A DNA stretch of 64,000 nt from Apis mellifera (Eukaryota > Arthropoda > Insecta > Hymenoptera > Apidae): positions 531,001 through 595,000 of the forward strand of contig NC_037647.1 of NCBI RefSeq assembly GCF_003254395.2. The letters run 5' to 3'. The notes under the pieces are model-generated. The model ran no database searches, was not told where the DNA came from, and saw only the letters and a program-made list of their open reading frames with translations. This document shows, piece by piece, positions 38,151 through 50,922 of the stretch (within the stretch, counting starts at the first letter, position 1; the number at the start of each line of letters is the position of its first letter). Made by a program: the position numbers and the translations under genes.

Positions 38151-39535
38151 TGTAAAAGAGATCGTACCATGTCCCTGTTCGACAAGTATTAAGTAATTAT
38201 AACAATTGTAATAAAAAAATTGATACAAACTGATAATTAGCTAGTTAGAAATATAGATATATATATAAGAAGTTTCGCAAGAAACGTGTCGAAATATATT
38301 ATTAATATATTATTAATATTTCATTAATATTGTTGTCAAATGAGTGAGGATTTCTTTGTGAAAAAGAAAAAATTAAATATTGACTGTTATACAGGACGTT
38401 ATTTTTGTTTAATGTTTTTTTTTTTTGAAACAATTAACATTGATGACAAAAAGAAGAAAATGTATTATGATCAAACAACATAATGTATTCATATAATTTT
38501 TTTTTTAAATTTCAAAGTGATCTTCAATTTTTCAAATGAAATATTATAAATTCTTTTATATAATGAAAAATTATATTTTAAAATAGATTCAATCTGTTTC
38601 ATACAATGATTTTCAAATCACGAGTGAAACAAATAATTCAATCATTTCATAATAGTATTAATTTGTCATTAAAAAATTCATCAATTTGTCTTATTGATAA
38701 GAATGAAATTACATATAAAATAATAATTTTTGTTCCAACTATAGATAATGTATGCATATATTTATAGAAAGCCAAACAATGTAAACAAATATTATTACAA
38801 GTAAAATTTTTGAAACTAATACTTGAAAGGTAATATTTAAAATTATGAATCTTTGTTAATAAAATAAATTAATGGATAAAATATTATGAAATTATTCGTT
38901 TCATTTCTGATCTTGCATAATCTTTCATTGTATTTGAATTTGTTTTGAACCATGATTCTACATGATATAAAACAATTTATACTATTTCATTTAAAAATTT
39001 TGAAAGTTAGCTTGAAATCTCTAAAAAGAATTTTTAAAAATATAAGAATTATTACAAAAGACAATACAATTTTTTTTATATGTTAATCATTTTTGAGAAA
39101 AATAATTTGTTACGATAATAATGTGAATCTCGTATACTTTTCCAAGATAATCTTTGTTTTCATAATTTTCATCTATCGATGAATGTTTCAAAAATTTTCG
39201 AAAATTCTCTTTTTCCCTCCATATTTATTTGTTTAGGAAAGATCACTATCACCATTCCTATTTCGAGCCACTTTTGTCCTAGATTCTCATTCGGGAGCAA
39301 TGAGTGCATGTTTCTATTGTTCGATGGAGCAGCATCGTTTTTCAATATATTTTATTACTTCTATTTATCAATTATATCTGAAACAAAGGAGACACAGAGG
39401 ATTCGGCCGAAAATTTAGTTTTACGATAGACGAAATGAAATCGGTGGTCGGATGAAAAAGCTTTTCGGCCTGAATTTCCTACGCTTTTGTGCGCAAAGAA
39501 CGGCCAAAATTCTAAAGGGGAGGTGGGGAAAGATA

Positions 39536-39574
<39 letters not shown>

Positions 39575-40790
39575 TGCAACGTTTGAGCTTTAACACTCTT
39601 GGTCGGTTTCAGTTTTTCATCGCTTTTTAAGTTCATCGTGGAAAAAATTTTTTCACTCACCAGATAATTCGGGTTCAATTTAATCCTCGTGCCATTTAAT
39701 ATTCGCGGGTCGTGCGAACGATAATTGTCTTTGATTAAAATCCGTTCAACTATTCTTGATATGTGAGAACTTGATACGTTCGTTCATTTTTTTTTTCTTT
39801 TTTTTTAGCTCGAAAAAAGTATTCCACGATATTTAATTAGAAATGAATTTATTGTTTTAAATGTTTTTTATTTTCTTTACATTCGTTATGCTTGTTTTCA
39901 TTAAATAATTTATAGAATTTGATAGAACGATATTTATACATATATATGTTTACATTCTAAATAGACATTCCAATTCAATTATCTTTGTACAAAACAATGC
40001 ATAATTGATACATCAATGAATGTATTAACGAAGTATTAAATAAATATAACTTTATTATTGTTTAATTGATTAGATAATTGCTTTTAGATAAATATCGTTT
40101 TATTTTAGATATTTTGAAATAATACACATTGAGCATATATAAATAATGTGCAATCATTTTTCAAGAAATTTTTTATATGAAATTTATTAAGCTTCAAAAT
40201 ATAATTTTTATTTTAATAATATCCAATTTGTTGTAGAAATGGAATCATGAATTCAACATCAACAATTATTGATATTTTCAATGATTATTATTTGCTACCT
40301 TATACGAATAATAATTTAACCTGAGGATTAAATTTTGATAACGATCTAAAATACTTTCCAGGTCAATCACTGGATTTGATTCTATAGAAATATTGAATCA
40401 ATGTGAAAATAAAAAAAAATCCATCGAATTTAAATAAAAGAAAGACGGAAAAGTCGATAATAAGAGGAGTACAAGATTAATAGATTCTATACAGAAGAGC
40501 TTTTATTAAAAAAAAAGCAAGATCAATGATAATAAAATAAAGCATTATATAATATTTATTAATTGTAAATATTCTTTTATTGATAAAATACACATTAAAA
40601 AAATATTCATTATTATTTCTTTAATAAATATAGTTTCTCATAATACCTTTGAGAAATGAATTTAGATTATAATTTGCATTGAAGTAAAAATCGACAATTT
40701 CACATTCATTATTTATACACAAAAAAAAAATTAATAAATATTTCACATATACTAACAATTTTCGCTCAATTATAACGCAAGAACTATCCA
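38151..40790. other. AT-rich intronic stretch
   Basis: Mostly A+T. A slightly richer part at about 39230-39720 contains the 33-base A run. Nothing else recognised. Confidence 0.6.
39539..39571 (+). repeat. poly(A) run of 33
   Basis: 33 consecutive A. The preceding sequence (ggaaagatatat) does not look like the 3' end of a retroposed gene. Confidence 0.95.
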
Positions 40791-41550
40791 ATATACCTGA
40801 ACACTTGCCTCTTCCCTAAATCACCCCCACAAAACCTCTTGGAGGCAGTACACCAGTCCAAAAAAAAAAAAAAAAAGAAATATCACCAGCCAAAAAATGA
40901 AATGGAGGCTTCAACTTCAAGCGCACAGGTGTTCCCGGTAAACTGGGGCATAAAGTACCTAAATCGTTTCATATTTTCCACGACACGGTACACAGTATCA
41001 GACGAGGGAAAGGCTGCAAAAGCGGAGGCGCAACGTGTTCCTGGTATTTCGAAGAAAGGATCGCGTTGGAACTCCAACTCTTCCCCCGAAATCTCGCGAA
41101 AAAAAAAATGGAGATTCAAAAACACCGATTCGAGGACGCCACTTGAAAATTATTAAATTAAATTCTCTCAAAATTCTGAAAACGGTGAGAGGAACGAGGA
41201 GAGAAAAGTTCAGGGCCGGCCCCTGAAATTTCTGAATTCCAGACAAGAATTTCGTTTAATCGCGACTTCTTGGAAAGTTGCGCGGTTTTAATTAGAGAGA
41301 GTCAAACAATAACGCCGGCCTTGATGAGAGAAAGACGCCAGCTGGTCAAAATAATTAGGGAATAATTAGGGAATTTAAGTATGATTTCACAACTACGAGT
41401 AAGGTATCCTTGCTTAAGAAGGGGATGGTGAATTTGTGCTTTGAGCAAAAGATGATTTGATGGTTTGGAGAGAAGGCAGGTGAATTTTAAATTTTTGGCA
41501 AAATGAGGTAACTTGCATTTTTTAGAATACTCCAGCTGTGGTAAATATAT

Positions 41551-41567
41551 GTGTGTGTGTGTGTGTG
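41551..41567 (+). repeat. (GT)n microsatellite
   Basis: 17 bases of GT repeats. Confidence 0.95.
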
Positions 41568-42136
41568 GAGTGATTAAGATTAGACTCGTGTCATCTTTGG
41601 AATGGAAATTGAGAAGTCATTTGCGTTTTTGAAAGTTGAATATTACAATCTGTTTGACTGTTTGAAATATGCTGCGTCGCAAGTGCTATATTACCTTATT
41701 CCGGCATAAACGAGCATGTCTAGAATCTTCTAGCAAAGCTTAGAGAAAAAAGCATGAATATGAGATAGGATAGAAACATGAGATAATAACGTTTTGATGT
41801 GTACGCAGTTTTGACAATGATTATACTTCGGATATTATAACGACTAAAATATTCTTCCACAATAATAGTTGTTAATAGTTATTTTTTGTTTTGTTTAATA
41901 GACATTTTCTGTTTTGGCTGTAACACAAAAAAATTTCAATGAGTGCTTATTAAAGTAAACTTTAATTACATTATCAGTAATCATTAGTTTTAGCATATTT
42001 GAAATGAAGATTTGAAATATTCACGTTTTGAATTATAAAAGAAAGTAAAATGGCTAATCGATAAAAATATAAGATATTTGATCGATGGTTGTATAATTAA
42101 AATTTTTTGGAGATTTTAAAGTCGAATTATAGACAC

Positions 42137-42170
42137 AATATTTATAGATCCATCATGATCTATAAATATT
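42137..42170. repeat. perfect hairpin, 14-bp arms, 6-base loop
   Basis: Left arm aatatttatagatc, loop catcat, right arm gatctataaatatt. Perfect pairing in AT-rich DNA. No T-run follows and no role is known. Confidence 0.9.
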
Positions 42171-44778
42171 CAAAAAATCACAATTTACACAATTGTTACA
42201 AAACAAAATCTATTATGCTTGTACATCAATTGTACATTTTCTATTAATGATTTAATTATATTTATTATTTTCTTTTAAAAATAATATTCAGTTATCTCGT
42301 ATTAGCCGATTTTGATTTAAAAAAAATAATAAAATCAAAAGTTCTGTAAAGTCTATAATACGTATTTATGTAGCATATTTTACGTGTTATTCTTCAAATT
42401 TTTTGATTTTCCTATTTATTTTTATTGTGACGTTTTCTACTAAAAAATAAAATGCGTATTTTATTATTCATAACCTCTATAACACGATCGTGAAGGACGA
42501 TTATTTTTGAATGGAAACATTAATTTTTAACTTTATCTGCAACAACTTCCAGATGTAATTTCAAATTTTTAATTTTCTTAATGCTCAGTAGTAAAGACGT
42601 GCTATAAACTCGGTATATTTCCGAAAGGATATTTAGCAATAACTTGTAATGATATCATACTAAATTTTGAATTTGGAAGAGATCTTTCTGTAATCTTTTC
42701 TGAAAATTTCAAATATCTCACGTCAGTCCATATATCGTTTCTCGTACAAGAAAGTGTACAAATGAAAGTCAACATTTGAAATGTCGTTAATTAGAAAATT
42801 ATCATTTATTTTTAGCCAATCATCGTATATATTTTAAGTAAGACGAGACAAGCTCTGAATCTCATGAATATTAACCAAGCAATTTCGATTCCACATCATG
42901 CAGGAAAACAAGTTTTAATTTTTATTTTAATTTTACTTTTTTAATTCTTTGATTCTTTAATTTCAAGATGCTATTTGACTACTTAATCACAATGCAAGGA
43001 AAAAATGAATTGATTTTGAAACTCAAAACCGATAAAAATTAATTATTCCTTTATTAAGATTTTTCAAAATAACTGAAATTTTAACGGATAAATTTAGAAA
43101 ATGTAGAAGATTGATCGATTTGATTTCTGATATGAAAACTCATGTTTATATACAATAATAAAAAAATATAATCAGATAAAAAGTAATATATATTTGCTTT
43201 AAAAAAGATATAATTGAAAAAAGTAAAAATCGATAGAATCTAAATTATTAAAAAAAATTTATTTCAAGATTTTTTTTATTTTCAAGATATATATCGAGTC
43301 AATCTTAATCAACATTTTCATCTCGAGAATCTTTAGAAGAGCCCGGTAAAATCAGAAAATTTTTTTCTTTTTCTTCAGTCAATTTTACGAGTATTTTTAG
43401 CAAAAAATAAAGTGTAATAAGAAGAAAACAAAGAAGACGAAGAGACAAAGAAAAAAGAAAGAAAAATGCAGTGACGAGGCTCGAGGTGCTTACGGCTTGC
43501 TGTTTCACAGAGCGAAATTACGTATTCCTGCGAAACTTGCTTTTCCACGAAAACTTCAGTCCGGAGCAATTCGAGATCTTGATGGACAGTCGTAAACCTT
43601 TCCACTTCGTGGAAATAATGACGGTTCCCTTCGTTTTCTTGGCACGCGTCTCTGCACGACATTTTGCCGTGTTGCAAAAAGCAACACTTTTCTCGTCTTG
43701 GAGAAAAACGATTTTGAAAAAAATTTAAACCGAACTTATTTTCTTTTTTCAAAGAGAATAGAAATTGGTATACATGACGAGCAACGAATACAATCGTAAT
43801 AAACATCGACAATCGTCAAAGTTAGATCGTTGAATTTCAACTTTGATCGTAAACGTTCGAAATTAGGAGAATTAAGGAAGAATGCCTTGATAACATCGAT
43901 TGATCTTACAGCTTAAGATTGATAAAATTCGAGTAAATTTAAAAGATAAAAGAGAATGAAAATTCGTTTAGAATGATGAATTTTTACGATAAATTATTGT
44001 AAAGCAATTGTTTCCTTGATCTCGATTTATTACAGAATTACAAGAAACAATTTCTTGACTAACTCGAACTGTATTGTAATGCATTCGAGCATTATTTTAA
44101 AATTATAATTCGGAAAGAATAAAGAGAAGATGAATAAACATATATTATTAATATGTATTTCAAATTAATATTTGTTTAATAAAATTCTATTATAATATGA
44201 AATCAGTATTCGTACATAATACGTGTAAATTAATTCGACAGGGGAGAATTGGGAAGATTAAAAAAAAAAAAAAATAAATAAATAAATTTAATTACGCCTT
44301 GTTATTAATATTAAATAATAAGTAATTCTGAAATGAACTGTGCGAAAATCGAGTATATCCGATTACGAGCAATAAAATAAAATAACAATAATCATGCTGT
44401 GTTTTGTAAACAAAAAATTATTTAAATTAAAATATCCCTATTCGATGATAATAATATTCGATAAAATTAATAATTTAACTGTTGAATGGACTCCAATATT
44501 ACAGTATATTATTATTAGAATTTATAATCTCACGAGAAGTCAAGAGAATTGAATTTTTGAAATTGTATTATTTACAACCACGAGATATACAGAGAAGCAC
44601 AATACTTTATCATTTTAATTAATTCGTTAAAATGAAATTCAATTAAATTGAATGCCTTAAAAAAGAACGACTCTCCATTAACCTCAATCGACTGATGCTA
44701 ATATTCTTTCTCACCTCAATCTGTCAGAATTTCTTTACCCAAAACGTTTCACGATTCCAACGATTCCAAAGCGAAATA

Positions 44779-45709
44779 TTGGGCAACTAAGTAATTGCGG
44801 ATTTCAGTTTAAGTTGATGACGACCTAATCAAAGCAATAATCGATTCGGATCGTCACAGTACAACTCGTGAGATTGTAGAGAAGCTTCATGTATCACATA
44901 CATGCATTGAAAACCACTTAAAACAACTTGGCTATGTTCAAAAACTCGATACATGGGTTCCTCACGAACTGAAAGAAAAGCATTTAACGCAACGCATTAA
45001 CAGCTGCGATTTGCTAAAGAAATGTAATGAAAATGATCCATTTTTAAAACGACTGATAACTGGCGATGAAAAATGGGTTGTTTACAACAATATCAAGCGG
45101 AAAAGATCGTGGAGTAGGCCACGTGAACCAACTCAAACAATATCAAAAGCTGGTATTCATCAAAAGAAGGTTTTGTTATCAGTTTGGTGGGATTACAAAG
45201 GAATTGTCTATTTTGAACTCTTACCACCCAACCGAACGATCAATTCTGTTGTCTACATTGAACAACTAACCAAATTAAACAATGGAGTTGAAAAAAAGCG
45301 GCCCGAATTGACAAATCGAAAAGGTGTTGTATTCCATCATAACAATGCAAGGCTACACATCTTTGGTCATTCGGCAAAAATTATTGGAGCTTGGTTGGGA
45401 TGTTTTGCCACATTCACCATATAGTCCTGACCTTGCACTATCTGATTACTTTTTGTTTCGATTTTTACAAAACTCCTTGAATGGTAAAAATTTCAATAAT
45501 GATGATGATATCAAATCGTACCTGATTCAGTTTTTTGCTAATAAAAACCAGAAGTTTTATGAACGTGGGATTACGATGCTGCCTGAAAGATGGCAAAAGG
45601 TCATTGATCAAAATAGGCAACACATTACAGAATAAAGTTATTTAGTTCCATGAAAAAATTGTCTTTGATTTTCTAAAAAAAATCCGCAATTACTTAGTTG
45701 CCAACCCAA
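44779..45709 (+). mobile_element. decayed mariner (IS630/Tc1-mariner) element, mellifera-like
   Basis: A 931-bp element between TA dinucleotides (44777-44778 and 45710-45711), the mariner target duplication. The right inverted repeat, read inward on the minus strand, is ttgggttggcaactaagt followed by aattgcggattt. The left end is the same but lacks four bases (ttgggcaactaagtaatt). A full mariner is about 1.28 kb, so about 350 bp are missing, mainly the 5' untranslated part and the transposase N-terminus. It sits in the giant sfl intron in the opposite orientation to sfl. The mellifera-subfamily label is an inference from transposase similarity. Confidence 0.95.
44813..45635 (+). pseudogene. 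mariner transposase remnant
   Basis: Readable from VDDDLIKAIIDSD through TTREIVEKLHVSHT, WVPHELKEKHLTQRI, NENDPFLKRLITGDEKW, KGVVFHHNNARLH and, in another frame, PHSPYSPDLALSDYFLF to LPERWQKVIDQN and a stop. These are the mariner D,D34D transposase blocks. The start codon and roughly the first 90 residues (first DNA-binding helices) are deleted. The first catalytic Asp is kept (45065-45067), the second is changed to Asn (HHNN, codon 45341-45343), and the third is kept in SDY (45444-45446). A two-base loss near 45357-45360 shifts the frame just after ARLH. The gene cannot make an active transposase. Confidence 0.95.
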
Positions 45710-48310
45710 TACATACGTTCGATTCATATTCCATAGTCGATTGTTGCCGCGCATAATTCTCCATTTCTCCATTTATATCGACCAGCGACGAGAGAGTATA
45801 CAGCTAGTCTTTAGTCAAAGAGCTGGCGGATTCTCGTAGGTAGAAGCGTAGGGGGTGAGAAAGAAAGGCAGAGACTACGTGTAACTATTGAATAGGAGAG
45901 GGTCGATAAGAGGGCTACTCGGAAGTGGCATTGGACCGTGGAAAATTGTTCAACAGAAGCGATGACAGGACATGGACGATGTAGAACTGGTAAATTCAGG
46001 CGGTTACAGGCAAAAAGGGGTTAATATTAGAGATGTTCGAGAACAGAGAGAGAGAGAGAGAGAACTTTGAACTCTCCGGGCTATGGCATCGTTCGCTATC
46101 AAACGAACTTCACCTGGAATCCTCTCGAGGCCAAGGAGAATCGCTTCTACGCGAAAAGGTTACTAGACTGACGTTCCAGGTCTATGCCGGCTTAAGAACA
46201 GCTTTATGAATTTCTCGTGCTTCTATCTCGCCTTGATCCCCTTTACACGCTTGCCTTTCGATTCTACCGCGGGAGTCCTTTCCCCTTCCTTCGATTCCTC
46301 TTCGTTGCAAATGGGCTTTGAAGTCGTTCGACGAGAACCTTGCAAGTGGAGAGGAACGTTTTCCGCCTGGAGGAAAGCGGACGGGCAGAAGAATGGTTAT
46401 ACGGAGGATGGAACGATGACGAAGGACGACTTGGTGATCCGCGAATGCCCGCGGTGAAGATTATACGACGAGGAGCGTAGGATAATAGTTTCTAATCTTG
46501 TTGCTTCTTTGAACTGTTTCGAGCAATTTCTTCGTGAAATCAAGCATCGTCCTTCGTCCTTTCGAGGAAACGAGAAATTCGAGCTTCCAATTCGAGTTTC
46601 CAACTCGTTGTTCCATCCCTGCTCGGAAACACATGGAATTTATCGATCGAATCAAATATCGTGTCCCGATATTTTCTTACCCTCCATTCACCTAAGGATA
46701 CTTTGCGCTAATACGACAGGGTGATAATACATAGCGTATATATTTTGAGATTCGAGAGTTTAATCCAAGATGGCGTTGCTCTATAGAATTAACTATGGAG
46801 AACTTTGATGAAAACTTTGAAACTTGGTACGAGGGTTTATGGCGTACAGTTATCAATTAAGATTCATTTTTTTAATAGTAATATATATTATTAATTATTT
46901 ATATAATAGGATATGTTTATTATTATTCAATGTTTTTTTCGAAAATAGTTATAGAAAAAAATGAAATTATTCTTTCAAATCAACATAATATAATTTTTTT
47001 TGCAGTTGCATTTTTTTCATTGACTTATTTATCTAATCTCGAAGATCATTGTATATCATTCTAAAAAATTGAAAATTATTTTGAAATCTTCTGAGTAAAA
47101 ATATAATTGAAAAGAAAAATCATTGTATTATTTAAATGCAATAATGCAATATATTTTAATTTATTTTTCGTATATTAATTATTTTTAAGAAAAATATTGG
47201 ACAATAAATAATACATTATAAAACATAGCATTTCTTTCATGTAACTCAATAAACAGACAATGCTTATATAATATAAATGTTTTCATCATTGTTTTGACAT
47301 TCTTTTGATTTGTAATTCTAAATTTTATTTAACGAGTTTTCATTCAATAACAAATAAATTAATCGTGTATGGAGAGATTAAGTATATTTTCAATTTATAA
47401 TTAAACATACAATAGGTAAGTACATTTGAAGTACATGTTATAGATTAATTGTTTTAATGTTAATTATTAGTGTTTATTTTCATGAATAATGAAAATTTTA
47501 ATACTTTCCATGATGAAATATTAAAACATCAATGGAGAGGAAAAGCTTACTATTTTAATTACATTTTATATATATATTCCTATACATTATATATCTTTAT
47601 TCATTTTCACTTAGATATATTCGTAAATTTTTTCAATAATAAAAAAATGCTTTCTCGATAAATTATTATAGAATAATAAATCATCAAAAAAAGTCTCCTT
47701 CTTTATTATAAAGACTAAACATTTCAAGGGCAAATAGTCATCAATATATATAATCAAATAAATTAATACATTATCAATTATTCAATAATAATAATAACAA
47801 TAATTTGAGCAATCACATAATGCAGAGAGATATAAGACAAAAATTTTGTGCACTTGTGTCTTTAATTTGGCAGCAAACAGGGTGTACAACAACGTAAGTG
47901 AAGTGCGCCTTTAGAAAATTTTTAACTCGGTATTCCTCGTTCATGACAACACAAGGATGAGATAGTTACCCACTCTTCACAATGCTTTATATCCCGTGTA
48001 GACGAGCTCACGAGGGAAACAAGCTCCTAATCTAGCGGCTAAGACGAGCAACGAACAACGAGAAAAGCGGAATTTCACCGAGTGCCTTGCGCTTCGCGTT
48101 GTCCTTTGTTCCGCGATACCGTCAGCTATTCGAGCCTCCTTCTCACCGGCATTTTACAAGCGAAAAAAAGATCCTTTAAAATGGTTCCGCCCACCGATGG
48201 AACAATTATTTTCGAGCACACCGCTGCCGCCTCTCTTCGAAATTCCGCTCTACTTGTTCCTCTTTTATTACCTTCCACATCTGCATCTTCGTTTGTTATT
48301 CGGCCCTCGT
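45710..48310. other. intronic stretch after the mariner
   Basis: A GC-richer block at about 45760-46830 includes a GA microsatellite and open frames that overlap on both strands without recognisable motifs. 46860-47800 is AT-rich. Another complex block lies at about 47850-48310. Confidence 0.5.
46045..46063 (+). repeat. (AG)n microsatellite
   Basis: 19 bases of AG repeats. Confidence 0.95.
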
Positions 48311-50723
48311 GATTTATGAAACAAATTGTTTCAACCTATATTTTCATCCTTTTTTTTTCTCTCTTTTAAAATGGCAAAAGAAATTTGTTAATATATAGTG
48401 TTCATAAAATTTATGCTAACCATTGTTTAATCATTAAAATAGTAATGATAAATGATCATTTTAGAATTGCATTTTATTAAGCAATATATTTTTACATTAT
48501 ATTGTATAATTATATATTTATTATTACAAAATTTCACTCAATTATTCAAGATTAAGAAGATTTTTGAAAAGATTTTTCTAAGATATTTTGAAGAATTTTT
48601 AAATTTCATAATAATTGACAGATGATCTAATAATGGAACTTTTTTGTTGCAAATTGTTGTGACGAAAGCAACATTGCCTAGTTGTCAGATAGCTATTTAT
48701 TATTTATAAAAAATATTCTTTAATATTTAAAAGCAATTTTGGTCTTAACGAATCTTTTACATTGCGCTCTATTTTTATAATTCTTTAAAATTTTTTTTAA
48801 CTATAATATAATGTACATATTAGTGAACAGAAGAAGAATTTCACAGTATTACAGTTTAGTTATATGAGATAAAACAATAAAAAGTTTTGGACAAAAGAAA
48901 CAAGTTGGAGGGAAGATGAATACAAGGAAAAGAGAATCTGATAAAAAGTTCTACAATTATCGAGTATCTACGAATATAAGAATCAATATTTTCCAATCCT
49001 ATTAGAATTCGTTCCTAGACTTTATTTGTCCATTTATTCTAGGATTTTTTCAAAGTGATAATTGATACACACACACACACACATACACACACACACACAC
49101 ACATGCATTTTAATTATCTATATAATTGTAAATCATAAAAATCATAGAAAATATTAGAAAAATTAATTATCATTGAAAATTAACCGCGCTCCTCTTTTAG
49201 TTTTTGATTTTTCCTTTCGGTGAGAGATGAGAGAGATGATTCGTTTGAACAAATTGAGAATATTATTTCATTTATGTATTTTAATAAATTTTTTTATATA
49301 GAATTTTGATCAAAAAATAGTAGAAGTTTATTTATACAGTCTAACTATTATATACTATATAAAATATTATATTCGTGAAACATGTTTAGGAGTTCAATAG
49401 ATAAGAATCAATAATTTATATACAAAATGTCGAATGAAAGTTACTTATTAAGTTTATAAGTTAATAAATATCGAATTTAATAATCGAAATTAACCAAGAT
49501 GAAGACAGCTCTATCTCTATTTTACTTTATTTAATGCAAACTTGAGAAATAAATCTCAATTGATATTTTTATATATCAATTTATGTTATATTTATTTTAT
49601 CCTCTTAAAATAGATCCTTCAAAGTATTTAGAATATATTAACATGTTACATCGTTTTTGAAAGTTATGGAATAATTAACCAGAGCTTGACACAAAAGGGG
49701 CAAAATTTCATTAGCCAAAATCAGAATCAAAATAACCAAATTCATATAACCAAAATTCATTAGACGATATAATAAATTTCATTAAACGATACTCAAAATG
49801 ATTGTTCAACGTAATAATATTATAATTACCGTATAAACTTGATGTAATAAAATAATAATTATTTGATATTATATGACAAATACGTTGTAAAACAATTCAC
49901 TTCAATATCTTCGGATATCGATTTAAAAAAAAAAAAAACTATTCGAATATTATTCAAAAAACTTTTTGTATTCCTCTCAAAAGCATTTCTTTATGAATAA
50001 ACAAACAAACAAAATAATCTAAAAAAGCAGAAAGAAATTCATTGGAGATAAATTTCTTTCAAAAATATAAAAGACATATTATCATCTTAATAGACTCACT
50101 CACAGACTAAATGAACGCTCGTTTCATCCAATCAACAATATCGTTTCCCTTCCCTTTGACGAGGGATACTATTAACGCTTTTCGACTAGAGTACCTACGC
50201 ACAATGGGCACTGAAATTATCCGTCTTCCGCATTCCTGAAGAACGTTTGCCGCTTCTAAACGCGTAACTCCAAGTTGGATCCGTGACGTTTTGAAGGCGT
50301 ATTAATTACGCGATTTCCTTGCCGGGGATCGTCGACGAGACAGGGTGCGCGTAACCGCGAGTAAATTTCGCGAGACGCCCAGACAATTAAGCCGTCTTGC
50401 CTCGTGAGATAGTTCAGGCACCCTTCTGTCGTGAAATTCACTCGAGGATGAAGTTCGCGCGAAGACGTTTCGCGAGGAATACCTCTCGGATGATGAAAAG
50501 AGTTAGCGTGACATATTTGACGATGGAGATGATGTATCTTGGAATACGATTATTCGAGATATTTTTATACGTGCATCGTGTAGAAATAATTTTTTGATGA
50601 AATTATTCGATTATGTAATAGATTGAGAATTTGATAATAAATTTATCAAATTCTCATGAAATTAGGGAATTTTTAGATAGGTTCTTTCTTTAAGAGAGAA
50701 TGTTTGATGTATTTTTTAATTCA
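48311..50723. other. AT-rich intronic stretch with a GC-richer end
   Basis: 48311-50090 is AT-rich. Around 49690-49800 there is loose repetition of caaaat(tt)cattag and ataaccaaa motifs. 50100-50590 is GC-richer with no recognised coding sequence. Confidence 0.55.
49067..49104 (+). repeat. (CA)n microsatellite, one interruption
   Basis: CA repeats across 38 bases with a single AT interruption near 49084. Confidence 0.95.
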
Positions 50724-50922
50724 AATTTATGCAAAGAAACATTTGTTTTCTAAAAAATGTGGAATATTATTGTGTCTTTTATTTTAAACTATTTCATAAA
50801 AATATTAAATAAATAATTCTCTAATTTATGCAAAGAAACATTTGTTTTCTAAAAAGTATGGAATATTATTGTATCTTCTATTTTAAACTATTTCATAAAA
50901 CATATTAAATAAATAATTCTTT
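50724..50922 (+). repeat. tandem duplication, 99-bp unit
   Basis: Both copies share aatttatgcaaagaaacatt, ttgttttctaaaaa, ggaatattattgt and aaactatttcataaaa in order, at an offset of 99 bases, with a few substitutions. Direct duplication with no coding content. Confidence 0.93.

Larger units (their letters stand above)
40791..44778. other. intronic stretch, mixed composition
   Basis: GC-richer blocks lie at about 40800-41330 and 43300-43860; the rest is AT-rich. Opposite-strand frames overlap in both blocks (for example 43375-43812 minus and 43471-43728 plus) and no protein family is recognised. Confidence 0.5.

Noticed and set aside
39480..39571. Poly(A) run as the tail of a processed pseudogene
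   Set aside because: No gene-like sequence or target-site duplication is seen next to it.
43375..43812. Minus-strand frame with VFVE as a candidate N-terminal sfl exon
   Set aside because: Only four residues match, no compatible phase-2 donor follows, and the real exon is at 59150-59347.
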